Positions 9,792 through 19,444 of a DNA stretch of 64,000 bases are shown piece after piece. The position numbers and the translations under genes were made by a program. How positions within the stretch are numbered: the first letter of the stretch is position 1; each line of letters begins with the position of its first letter. Source of the stretch: Kappaphycus alvarezii (lineage: Eukaryota; Rhodophyta; Florideophyceae; Gigartinales; Solieriaceae); contig NADL03000470.1 of NCBI GenBank assembly GCA_002205965.3, forward strand, positions 124,001 to 188,000, given 5' to 3'. Under the pieces are notes generated by a model. The model saw only the letters and a program-made list of their open reading frames with translations, made no database searches and was not told where the DNA came from.

Positions 9792-10787
9792 ATGGCACCT
9801 AATCCTCAACCACGCCCCACCACGCGCGCTCCAGCAAATGGCAAAAGACAGAACTTTCCCCCTCATACCCGTTTTTCTCAGTCAACCACTCCCCCAATCA
9901 CATGCGTCCCTTGCCGTCACGCCAAACTAACCAAATCACCGCACAAACCCAACCAAGCCCACTACCGCATAGGGAGCTACATCAGCTCAGACACCTGCGG
10001 ACCAATCACACCGCAATCGAAACACGGCAACCGAAACTTTTTAACATTTATGGATGCAGAAAGCCGCTACCTCACGATCTACTTCCTCAAAACAAAAGAT
10101 CAAGTAGCATTATATACCCCCATCCAAATGTCCGTAGTCACCACCACCCATGGCGCACCACCTCACACCCTCCGCGTAGACAACGCCAAAGAGTTCACCT
10201 CCAAGAAAATCGCTGAACTATGTCAACTCACCGGGACCAATCTAAAACCAAGAACACCGTATCAACCGCAAGAACACTCACGGGCAGAAAGAATCAATCT
10301 AACGCTGCTCAACGCCACCAGAGCAGCACTGGCCATAGCCCAGCTCCCTGAAAATTTCTGGGAAGACGCACTCCAAGACGCCGCGTTCAAGTACAACATC
10401 ATGAGGCACTCCTCTATAAAAACGTCACCACATAAGCTATGTCACGGCACGCACCCTAAACCTACGAGACTCTTCATATTTGGAGAACTAGGACACATTC
10501 CAGTCCACAAGCCCAAAGGCAAACTGGAACCCCGAGCTTCACTCGTACGCTACATGGCGGTACTGTACAACTCAACTATACGAGTATGGCACCCAGATAC
10601 AGACTCATACAGCCAAGAAAGAGCCACCAACTTCCGACCATACACACCATACACAGATCCATCCCAAACCACAAGCATGGCCCTCCGCACCACCCCCAAC
10701 GCCTTCCCGGCCCACCTCAAACACCCAGCCAAGCACACAAATATCCAGACGCCGAACAATGGGCAATCGCCCACAACCAAGAGCTAG
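9792..10787 (+). pseudogene. Copia-1 integrase region
   Basis: The integrase core is readable in one long frame: a D near the start of the core (FMDAESRYLTIYFLK), a second D in LRVDNAKEF, and the region around EHSRAERINLTLLNATRAAL. It is followed by the usual Copia linker into reverse transcriptase. Fossil. Confidence 0.8.
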
Positions 10788-10935
10788 AAACACTACACAA
10801 AGCCCAAACATTCCAGTGGGTGCACAACAACAAAATTCCGCAATCAGCCAAGGTCATCCCCTCAAAAATGACATACCGCTACAAACACGGCCCATCCCTC
10901 GAGCTCGAACGCAAAGCGCGGTGCTCGGTCAGAGG
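10586..10935 (+). pseudogene. Copia-1 reverse-transcriptase start, cut by an insertion
   Basis: WVHNNKIPQSAKVIPSKMTY and then the KARCSVRG block are the usual first motifs of the Copia reverse transcriptase. The sequence then runs into the hAT fragment at 10936. Fossil. Confidence 0.7.
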
Positions 10936-12675
10936 TAGTGATGGCCGGTAATAAAAAAAATTTTTTCCATGACAGGCACTTAATAAATGAAAATATTCTA
11001 TTACCAGGTAATTTAATTCCCTCTCGGACCAAAACAGGAATTATTACCTCATAAGTCATTTATGAAGTCATAGTCATAATTATGACTATGAGTTCATATT
11101 TTAATGACCTAGGTAGTCATAATTATGACCAGCTAGGTCAATAATTCCGCAAAGAAATTAATTCCCCTAGTCCTGACGAGCAGAATAGTCCCGCACTGTG
11201 CTATACTGTACTGTAAAGTGCTTTAAATTACAGTGTAAGGGCTAGCATAAAGGTGCAACATGCAGTCATGCACTGAACTGTACAATCCAATACATGATTC
11301 CATGTTGTACTGTACAACATGGAGAACTGTACTGTACGAACAGTACATTACAGTACAGTACGATCTACAGAGTAAGGGTTCGAACCCAAAGAAACAGGAC
11401 CGCCTGAATTCTTTCAACAGTCCCTGGCCAATGCACCCACTTGCAGAAAACCGTCAATGCGGCCAGTAAGGCCACATTTGTAATATGCAATGTATATATA
11501 CAACTATTGGCATCAAAGTTCTCAACAATCGACCCGTGGTCGAGTGGTTAAGCCTAAGTCCTGGGATTCTGGATAGTCATATCCTTTCTCGCAGCAACTT
11601 AGTTGGAGCGGTGATTTAATTTCCTGATTCCGAGATCGTTCTCAGATTACTGTCATAACGTAGTACAAGGAAGTTGTTATCTAGATGCCAACTAAGAAAT
11701 GCCGGAGATTGGAGTGCTACTCATAGTAATATGTCGCCAGAAGGGCGATTACAATTTTTAACCTGTTTTGGTGAGTAAAAGGCTGTTTTTTGAATATTTT
11801 TACAGGACTCACTACAACAAACACTACTTTTATAAACAGGAGTGCATTAAACATGTGAAAAAGAATCTTGAACTTACTTGAAAGAGGTAAGTAGAAGTTA
11901 TTTATATGGATATCGATAAACATCTATTTTTACAGGGATTGGGATAGAAAAGCAGTGTATATGTGTATAAACCGAAGCATATATCGTCAAATTAGCGAGC
12001 GCTATTTAATTTTCCGCAGCTAGCGTGACGTATAATAGGTATTAAAAAGATTTCAAATAAAGAATTTATAACATTCTCAACATAGCGGATCTGATTCAAT
12101 TCGTCTGAAAGATGTTTTTGTCTCTTCAGATAGTCTCCAACTTTCAAAAGACATTCGGTAAGACCAGCTGTCAGGCAGGATCTCTTCTTGGATCTAATTG
12201 ATCCAGCAACGCTAAAAAATCTTTCAGATGATGTGGAGGAAGAATTAGGAGTAAAAACAACTCGTGCGACTTGAGATACGATTGGGAATTTGCCTTCATA
12301 CTTCTTCCAAAAATCAAGCGGTTCCATTTCTTTTGCAGAGGCCGCCATAAACTTATAAAGGTTAATTTCAGAATCAATGGAGGCATCAACTTTATCCCCA
12401 ATTTGCACATCTTCATCATCTGAATCGAAACTTGATAAAACACCCTTCTTTGAATGTTCGGATGCCTTTGCATTTACAGCATCTGACCCTGAGTAAACCG
12501 TGATAGTGAAGTAGTTTTCGGCCAATTTTGAGATAAGCTTCACAGCAGCCGTGTCAGAAAGGGAGTAAGCATCAACTCCACCCAAGAAAACCTTGTGCTT
12601 CATTTTGAAATACCTGGGAGTCAGAAGAGTTGCAACGTGAGCGCAATGCTCTGCCATTGGGCACTGAAGGCCCAT
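10936..12675 (-). mobile_element. hAT transposon fragment inserted in Copia-1
   Basis: It starts at 10936 with TAGTGATGGCCGGTAATAA, close to the ends at 5444 and 13924. It contains a minus-strand hAT transposase C-terminus (11992-12699). No matching inverted end is visible near 12675, where Copia sequence resumes, so the element is truncated on its 5' side, probably together with some 450 bp of Copia sequence. The central part (10980-11990) is non-coding and includes AT-rich DNA with short TCATAATTATGA-type palindromes and the TACTGTAC cluster at 11190-11360. Confidence 0.6.
11190..11360. repeat. cluster of TACTGTAC / GTACAGTA motifs
   Basis: At least six copies of ACTGTAC or its complement lie in about 170 bp, some in inverted pairs. 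The same motif is clustered near 15935-15985, 20575-20597 and 31090-31300. Confidence 0.6.
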
Positions 12676-12699
12676 CAACGTTCTAGGCCACCCGACCAC
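11992..12699 (-). pseudogene. hAT transposase, C-terminal dimerisation domain
   Basis: The minus-strand frame gives HVATLLTPRYFKMKHKVFLG, the ALLLDPRFK-type block of hAT transposases. It later gives the dimerisation signature LDFWKKYEGKFPIVSQVARV followed by SSSTSSERFFSVAGSIRSKK. The N-terminal BED finger and catalytic half are absent. The first 10 or so codons near 12699 come from neighbouring Copia DNA, and the frame opens with GTG, so the given start is not a natural one. Relation to known families is by motif; the Ac/Tam3-like dimerisation block is clear. Confidence 0.82.
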
Positions 12700-12790
12700 C
12701 TACCTCAACTGGCACATTAACAGAACCGCAGACGGCCACATTCATGTTAATCAACCGCACGTCATTGCAGCACTACTCCACAAGACGCGC

Positions 12791-13700
12791 ATGACGCAAT
12801 GCAAACCACGCGCAACACCAGTACCAGAACGAACCGACTGGACCGAAGCAAGCAAAGTCCCCACCACTCAACAAAACTCAAAAAACGCAATACCAAAGTA
12901 TACTCGGAGATCTAAGGTACCTAACAGACTGCACTCGACCGGACATCCAGTTCGCAGTCAACCGCCTTGCCGAACACATGCACAACCCTACCAACCACCA
13001 TCACCGACTTCTCAAATGGCTCATGCAATACCTCCGGGCCACTCCCAACTACGGCCTCCTCTACAAGAAAAGATACAAGCCACAATCCCACCCCCTCACC
13101 ACATATGCCGACGCAGACTTCGCAAATGACCCCGACCGCAAGTCCCGCTCAGGCTCCCTTCACTCCCTCTGGAACACACCAGTTCAATGGAACTCATACA
13201 AACAACACGTAGTAGCCAGGTCAACGTGCGAAGCCGAATACCTCGCCGCCTCTCAGGCACTACAAACAACACTCTGGATACGACGCCTCCTCGCAGACTG
13301 CGGCATACCGACAGGCAGACCATTCAAAGTACTCGTCACAGCAGTCGTCAATGTCGCCAACTCCCGCTCCACCACAAATCGGCGGAAACTAATCGACGTC
13401 GCGCATCATCACGTCATTGAAAAAGTCAATAAAAAACACATCACGATTCACCACATCCCCACCAACCACAACCTTGCGGACACACTAACAAAGTCCCTAG
13501 GGCGCCTCAAAATTTCCCGACAGAACACCACCATGAACCTCCTCCCACTCCCCACCATCAACACGTCACCCCACAGCACACATAACCTCAACATCCCACC
13601 AACACCGACCTCACAACCACGCGATTCCGAGCCACCGCTTTTACCGGGGACTGACGAATCAACCAAGAAAACAACCAAAAACGCAGCTCGAAATCGTGCA
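12791..13700 (+). pseudogene. Copia-1 reverse-transcriptase end and RNase H
   Basis: The last part of the reverse transcriptase is recognisable in more than one frame. The RNase H domain reads clearly at about 13100-13510, with TYADADFANDPDRKSRSG, ARSTCEAEYLAAS and HNLADTLTKSLGR, all usual Copia landmarks. The 3' LTR follows. Fossil; broken. Confidence 0.82.
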
Positions 13701-13805
13701 TGCCGAATCAACCAAGACAGACTGTCCAGCAACACAAATAGTATTTAAGCCAGAAGACAAACTCAAGGCTAGAAAATGTAAAGGGTAACGGTCTACGTTC
13801 CGTCA
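13701..13805 (+). repeat. 3' LTR of Copia-1 (105 bp)
   Basis: Direct repeat of 7760-7864, followed by GCTAG, the second copy of the target duplication. Confidence 0.88.
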
Positions 13806-14236
13806 GCTAGTGCCACTATATGCACTATAAATCAGGGGCACTATTATTTCCATGCACTATAATTGTGTTCAAAATGTATTACCATTACCTATAATTTTTT
13901 AAAAAGTAGTGCTGGCCATCACTATTAATGATGTGCACTATCCGTATGTGCGTTATCTTGCGACCCCTCCCCTGTATAGCTTTCTTGACTCACCCACACA
14001 ATTTATGTTGCTCTTCATGGGACAGAAACAGACATTTGGCACCTCCACTGTTCCACTCCGGTAGACGACTCCCATCTCACTTCCACTGAAACCTCTACCA
14101 CAGTTGCAATGAGCGACGCTCATCTTGGCGTAATTTTTCGCGAAATCACGCGCAAACAAAAGTTCAGAATGACGTTGGGGTATATGAAATATGTTTTCCC
14201 GAAACGTTAAACGGGGAACGCGAGGGAAATGAAGCT

Positions 14237-14884
14237 TTGAGACACGGGGAAGAGAGAGGCAGGCTGCATTCTGATAGGGAGCGTAAAGCGGAGGGCACAC
14301 TCGATGGAGGCGGGTTCGTAGAAAGGGAAGGGATGGAAAGAGAAGGGGCGTCGAACGGTGAGCAAGATGAGGCAAGCATTAGCAGAACGGGAGGTGATGA
14401 CCCGCGGATGAGTGCGAAGACTCGGGCGGTAAGCTTACTGCACTTCTGTTCTTTGCTTGTACCGACTCCGACGAGTAATCCTAACACCCCTTTTTGCGCA
14501 ATGGCTCCAATCAATTGAATCACACCTACCTTGTGTGGCGTAGAAACCAACCCGATTGCAGAGGAAGAAGAGTCGAGCTACACAAGACTTGCAAAGATCG
14601 TAAGTGTGAGCAATATTGACAAAGGAGAATTGCTGGACTTGGTGTCGATGGACCATAGCGCCGAAGACGATGAGGCGTACATCAGTGCCGGGGATGCGGC
14701 AGGCGAAAACGAGAACAATGATGGTGATTTTGCGCCCCTCTTTGTGAACGCTGTACTCAGAGAGAATTTGGCGGGGATACCGGCGGTAGCGAATATTGAA
14801 CAAGCAGCTAATGACAGGTTAACCTCAGGGGTTGGAAAGTGGGATGGTGCAAAGCCAAGGGGTGGGGGGTGGAGGGGAATTTGA
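14237..14884 (+). CDS. possible small acidic protein, not recognised
   Basis: Two open stretches in the same frame (14237-14518 and 14531-14884) are separated by a single TGA region. The product would be charged, with EEEES and DDEAY-type acidic runs and no known domain. A GTAAGC at 14429 and several AG sites downstream could form an intron, but no simple choice keeps the frame, and a second GTAAGT lies at 14599. The base composition is GC-rich like the neighbouring LINE. It may be a host gene, a remnant or chance. I see nothing on the other strand that is better. Confidence 0.22.
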
Positions 14885-15158
14885 ACGAGAGGAAGGAGGC
14901 TAATGCGTACCACAGGATCCGGACGAGGCTTGCCGCGCCTTCAAAAGGCCGAGTCGTAAGAGGAGGGAAGGGGATGAGGGGAGCGCTGAGGGTACGGCCA
15001 CAAACGCTTTACCGCGCTGTAATGTCGAGACGTGCTCCTACACCCCGGCTGAATGCGTATCTCAAGTAGGATAATGCTTTTGTAAAGAGAATTCTAAAGT
15101 ATTTGCGGATAGGCCTCGCTGAGAAAAGCCAATCAATGTTGTGGAGTCAACTAACTAA

Positions 15159-15980
15159 TCAAAGGCTGAGAAGAGCGACAATGGCAGCATCCTCCGTGCT
15201 GCCTGCCATTATGGCATGTATAGCTATAGCAGCCCCGATGCTGATGAATATCAGCGGCGAGCTCAGTTTCGGTCTGCCCGGCATGTGCACCGCGCCGGGC
15301 TCCTCAGCTAGGCGGTGCATCCAGTAATACCTCGCTGTTCCTTGCAGTGTGGCGATGATCGCTAGAGACGATATTAACCCGGCGATGGCCTGCACATAGA
15401 TGTCATTTCCCTCGTTGGAGAGGTTTTCTAGGCGCAAGGAGGCAATTGCTGCGGTTTGCAGCAGCACCGAAAAGCGGACCCAGGCGAGGAATATGCGGTC
15501 GTTTGACAGATGGGTAAGTATTCTGCCGTCCTCTGGAAGGACTTTCCGGGTGTCGATCGACAATGCCTGGTTGAGGTACTGAATACTGTCTAGTAGAGAG
15601 CGCCTGTCTCTCAGCTTGGTTATACCCAGCGTCTTGCGCAGTTCGACGGAGTTAAGTGACAAGAGAGTGCTGCCTGTCACTTGCTGAGCTCGAAACACCG
15701 GAATATACGAGCTCATCCCAATGGCAACGAGCCATTCTGCAACCTCTTCTGTGCTGTCCATTGACTGGAAGCAAGTGGCGCTAAGAAGCCCTCCGCGCAC
15801 AGACTCCAGTGAATACGGTGCCATACCAGGGTGTCTGCAGAAACTGCCCAAGTTGCGATGATGCAGTTGGTGATACTCCGAGTCTTCCAAGCTTACTCCT
15901 CTGGTTTCGGAGGTTACTGAAGATCCCAAGTGCAACGTACTGTACTGTAGTACCGTGCCGTACCGTATGTATCGTACCAA
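15159..15980 (-). CDS. SAM domain + DUF202 membrane protein
   Basis: Intact minus-strand frame of 273 codons. Residues 76-136 form a SAM domain (STEEVAEWLVAIGMSSYIPV, later LRKTLGITKLRDRRSLLDSI), a helical bundle used for protein-protein or protein-lipid contacts. Residues about 150-270 fit DUF202: the signature LSNDRIFLAWVRF at 158-170 and three hydrophobic helices at about 163-183, 197-213 and 241-259. DUF202 also forms the membrane part of VTC polyphosphate polymerase subunits, so location in a vacuolar or other inner membrane is plausible but inferred. The first 50 residues derive from the TACTGTAC repeat and look non-native. ATG at 15824-15822 (MAPYSLESV) is the likelier start, giving 221 residues; ATG at 15761 also keeps both domains. 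No introns, no breaks. This is one of two convincing host genes. Confidence 0.8.
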   Translation of the reverse strand: MVRYIRYGTVLQYSTLHLGSSVTSETRGVSLEDSEYHQLHHRNLGSFCRHPGMAPYSLESVRGGLLSATCFQSMDSTEEVAEWLVAIGMSSYIPVFRAQQVTGSTLLSLNSVELRKTLGITKLRDRRSLLDSIQYLNQALSIDTRKVLPEDGRILTHLSNDRIFLAWVRFSVLLQTAAIASLRLENLSNEGNDIYVQAIAGLISSLAIIATLQGTARYYWMHRLAEEPGAVHMPGRPKLSSPLIFISIGAAIAIHAIMAGSTEDAAIVALLSL

Positions 15981-15990
15981 ATACCTTACA
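15930..15990 (-). promoter_or_regulatory. TACTGTAC/GTACCG motif cluster upstream of the SAM-DUF202 gene
   Basis: Several overlapping GTACTGTACTGTA, GTACCGTGCCGTACCG and TACAGTA units lie about 110-165 bp upstream of the preferred start at 15824. No clear TATA box was seen. A role in transcription is inferred from position and from a similar cluster upstream of the AhpD-like gene. Confidence 0.35.
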
Positions 15991-16097
15991 GTATTTTGTA
16001 CATCCTTACTTCATGTATTATAAAAGGCGTACAAGCCAAGCTGACAGTATAACCTAAGATAGTTGAAGTTCGTCGCTGCCCAGCTTGGGAGTACGCG

Positions 16098-17312
16098 CTA
16101 CCGTAGGATCGATGTTGCAAAGGTAGACCATATGGTCGACGAGATTCGTTGCCGCAGGTGGTCAAGGGCCGCCGCTGGTGTACAGAACAGTCGTCGCGAT
16201 ATCAATTTCGCATGGGTCCCAATCACCCCAGAGGTTGACTTACAGGGCGCGGCGAAAGAGTCGAAAGCTAGCGGAACAAAGTGAAAACCGAGCTTTGGAA
16301 AAGTAGCGTCCGGGGTCAGGTTAATCGCAGCTCTCACTGAGCGGTCGAAGGTCTTCACCTTGTCAACGTAGGCCGATTCGGCTGCCCCGCAAGGTGCCAA
16401 TGCAGCTTGTTTGAGGTAAGATCGGGCCATGGGATTGCGAATGGTGACATCATACGCGATTTGCGTCGGCGCATCGAGCGTGTCAGTAGGTTCCGGTCCA
16501 CATTGGACGAGGATGTCGGCTGGCCGGAGGTCTGTACCCGGCACAAGGTTGGGAACTTCTTGTCTGTGAGCAAGACCGGCAGGTCGGAACATGTCGGTCG
16601 TAAGGAGGTTCCGGAGGAAGTTGTGTCGGGTAGCGGCGTTGTATCCTGAGGTGCAACTCGAAGCATGGTCGCCTTGGGCGTCCATGTAATCGAGACAGTG
16701 GGAGCAAACAAGGGGAATTGACGAGTGGAAAACAGGGAGGTCGAGGTGCCGGCGAAGCATGATGGACCAGACCTCGGGGGAAACATGAGTAGCCTTGGAG
16801 GGATGCGCAATGAGCCACGCGTAGGCGCATGGATTGAGCAAGGAATTACGTCTCGCGCGAAGGCGAATGGAAACCTGAGTGTGTCGGGCAGGTCGTGGTT
16901 GAGCTGTCCATATGTCCTCTTCCCATAGCTTGGAAGCCGCCGAATTGTGAATGGCCTGAAATAGAAAGTGGTGTGGTCTTTCAGGTCGCATTGCTAGGGC
17001 TTCGGGCTCCAAGTGTCCGAGAGAGTAGGACTGGGGGTTTCGAAGTTCTTCTTGTAGACGTAGGGGCTGTAAGGGTGATTCAAGCGCGGTGGCCGCGAAG
17101 CGCATTGCAGGTCGTGCGCATCGCATATAGAACTCGGCAGGGCGTTCGGGGTGTCGCAGGGGTGCGGACTCGATGAGGCTGGCCGCATATGAGGCATGCA
17201 GGGTGAGGGCTAGGGACGTAAAGCCATGCCCGCCAAAGCGAAAGGGGAGGCGAACTTGGCGGATGCGCTGAGTGGTAAGGGGCACGGAGTTGAGCCTCGA
17301 ATAGGCTACCAT
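16098..17312 (-). pseudogene. LINE-1 ORF2, C-terminal part: Cys/His knuckle and restriction-like endonuclease
   Basis: A 404-codon open frame. Residues 203-220 read CSHCLDYMDAQGDHASSC, a C-x2-C...H-x3-C metal-binding knuckle, followed by RHNFLRNLL. Residues 263-291 hold RPADIL and then AYDVTI, the acidic residues of a PD-(D/E)XK-like endonuclease that nicks the target for target-primed reverse transcription. The end, VPLAFDSFAAP plus a terminal helix region, is the same C-terminal domain that is found repeatedly at 26.5-28.3 kb and at 38.6 kb. The frame is intact here, but the gene as a whole is split, so I treat it as a dead copy. The first codons overlap the previous frame. Confidence 0.78.
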
Positions 17313-19072
17313 TTGGGACTTGTCAAACTCCTTAGCGAGCGGGTATGCAATGACGGGGGGTGAGCCGGAAGGCGTGTTGCACTTTGCAAGCCGATGCGCA
17401 GAGTCTGTGGAGGTGAAAGGCGGTGCGAGGGAGGCAGTTTGAGCAGAGCTGCGAGCGTGTTGTCGCAGAGGGCCACTCTAGACTTGAGAAAGGAGCGCAT
17501 GTACTCATCAGAGCCCAGGGGGGCGCCCAGGAGGGTAATTCCGTTCTCATTTGGGATAGACAGCGGGAGCACACTCGTAGCTGGCGTAGGCTGTCCGAGG
17601 ATAGAGACGGCCAATATGCCAGGGTCTTGGAGGCGTTGATGTGGAACTGGAAAGCCGGACCGGCGTGAACCAGGATGCGTAGAGCCTTGCAGATCTCATC
17701 AACAGGGCCGAGGAGGAGTCCATCATCGGCATACCAGCGGTTCAAGTTGAGAGCACATTCCTCGGTTATTTTCTGCACAAGAGGCTGTAAGCACAGAGTA
17801 AAGAGGAACGTACTTGCAGGATCTCCCTGCTGGGTTCCCTCCTTGCTGTAAAGCATGATAGGAGCGGCTTCGGGGGCCCGGGTGCGCACGAATAGGGGCG
17901 GAGGACTAAGGCCGTATATCATGTTGATGAAGCGCGCCAGGGAGGGGGCCTTGGATGGGAGGATGCGGAGGAGCTACTGGCGAGAAAAAGCGTTGAAAGC
18001 ATTCTGGGCATCAACCGAGACCATGACGTAGCCTGCATCGCGACCATGTCTGTTCATGTGCACTCTGGCGCATGAACTACGGAGTCCATGCCGGCGGAAA
18101 TACCGTTGGCGAGTTGACATGGGGCGAAATGAGTGCGGGTATCAGCGAGGGCCGGACCAAGTAGGACTTTAGTTGCAAGGCGTCGAAGCGTTTGTCCAAT
18201 TGCGATGGGGCGGATCTTGTCCGGCCGGGGCTGGTCGGGATGAGGGTGGCTGCGGTGAGGAGAGGAAGGGTTTGCATGGGTAGGTCACCCATGGCTAGGC
18301 GCCTGACAAGGTTCGTGAGGGCGGAGAGGCCGGTGACACCAGCCTGCGGGGAGATGGAGGTCGTGGCAATGAGGCGTACAAGCCGCGGGGACATAAGATC
18401 AGGGCCTGACGAGGCAGTTGGATTGAGAGATCTTGCCGCCCGTAGGACCTCAGCTTCGGTGATGTGTGGGGCGGGCGGGAGGTCAGGAGGAGGGATTGGT
18501 TGCACGGGTGCCGGAGGATCTGGATGGAGGTCATGCAGCTTGTTGATAACAGCAGAGCTCCCAGCGTCAGCCACTGGGGCATGGAGCAGGGTGCGCATGG
18601 CGCGCGAGTATTGTCCTTCTTTCGCCAGGTGGAGAGCTCGCGTTGTGCGGAAACTGTCAGGCGAAGCATTTTGTCGCCGGGGGCGTCGGTGCATGAGATT
18701 CCATTCAGTGTTTCGGCGGTGTGCAAAGATAGCCTCAGTCCACAGAGCAGTCCAATCCCCTCTGGAGGCTCTCCGTATGCGCTCTCGGAGACCGCGCACT
18801 TGACCCTTGTGGGACCGCCAGCCAGGTTCTCCTCGAAGTGATCGCCGTAGGACAGCAACGGGGAAAAGGTGTAGCTTGATAAAGGCTGCATGTGTCTCTT
18901 CGGGGGGAAGGGAGGAAGATGCAGCCAGTATTAGGCGGATAAACAGAAGCACGGTAGCGTGAAGGCATGGGCGGGGAATGGATGTGAAGAGATCGGATGG
19001 GCGGAAGGGGGAGGTGAGAATCTCATGTGGAGATGGAAGGCTTGGTGCAAGGGTAAGGGGAGAGGATTGCAT
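17306..19072 (-). pseudogene. LINE-1 ORF2, reverse-transcriptase part in several frames
   Basis: It opens with ATG at 19072. The first frame (19072-18077) shows THAAFIKLHLFPVAVLRR, HLAKEGQYSRAMRTLLHAPV and SGPDLMSPRLVRL, matching the start of the RT in LINE-2. The frame then shifts near 18080-17920. The second frame (17922-17332) carries KEGTQQGDPASTFLF and the active site RWYADDGLLLGP. A third frame (17614-17306) carries the thumb-like stretch LLGAPLGSDEYMRSFLK. At least three frame changes are therefore needed across ORF2. Confidence 0.75.
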
Positions 19073-19444
19073 GGGAGGGGGATCGACGGGGAAGGTAGCG
19101 GGGGTGATTACGAGCTCGGGGGGTTGGTGGTAACGCCTTCCATAACTAACGCGGCAGCGTCAGAAGGGGAAGACTACGAGGCAGCATAGGGAGCCAGCGG
19201 TCGGTTCGGGCCCTGCTGGTTCGGATTGGCCGGGAGGGTCAGAGGGGTTGGCACCATGAGTGTGTCGACTTTGTGGTTGGGGTCAGCAGCGGCGGTTGTG
19301 GGATGAGCCGCAGAGCACCGGCGCTTCATTGCCGCCGGTGAACCGCCAGGAGACCGCATGGCGGGGTCCGACGGGGCGGACAGTGCTTGGTTGGCGTTCG
19401 GCGAAGGAGGCGGGGAGGTGGTTGTGCGTTTGCTCCCTTGGGCT

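Larger units (their letters stand above)
7760..13805 (+). mobile_element. Copia LTR retrotransposon fossil (Copia-1), nested insertion inside
   Basis: Both ends carry a 105-bp direct repeat starting TG and ending CA (7760-7864 and 13701-13805). The element is bounded by the 5-bp duplication GCTAG (7755-7759 and 13806-13810), so the original insertion is fully delimited. Plus-strand order is gag-like, integrase, reverse transcriptase, RNase H, which is the Copia order. The LTRs differ at about 9 of 105 positions, so the insertion is old. The coding part is broken in many places, and part of the reverse transcriptase is replaced by a hAT fragment (10936 to about 12675). Confidence 0.88.
5444..13924. 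mobile_element. region bounded by hAT-like terminal inverted repeats with near-perfect 8-bp target duplication
   Basis: TAGTGATGGCCAGTACTATT starts at 5444. The reverse complement of the sequence ending at 13924 is TAGTGATGGCCAGCACTACT, so about 18 of 20 bases agree. The 8 bp before the left end are TGAATGAT (5436-5443) and the 8 bp after the right end are TTAATGAT (13925-13932), 7 of 8 alike. This is the pattern of a hAT insertion with one later mutation. The interior has no hAT gene of its own in the expected place. It is filled by a LINE fragment and a Copia element that carries another hAT fragment. The simplest reading is a non-autonomous hAT element enlarged by later insertions. Chance pairing of two separate elements is the alternative. 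Confidence 0.5.

Noticed and set aside
11531-11620. CCCGTGGTCGAGTGGTTAAG resembles the D-arm/A-box of a tRNA-Ser-like gene
   Set aside because: No anticodon stem or T-arm follows at the right distance. The only T-arm-like GGGTTCGAACCC (11374-11385) lies upstream and is simply a palindrome.
14429-14543. A 115-bp intron with GTAAGC...TAG in the acidic candidate gene
   Set aside because: Removing it puts the downstream part in a frame that soon stops. The evidence is too weak to annotate.
13953-14550. Minus-strand frames of 140 and 128 codons opposite the doubtful acidic gene
   Set aside because: No domain, Ser/Pro-rich low complexity, no supporting context.
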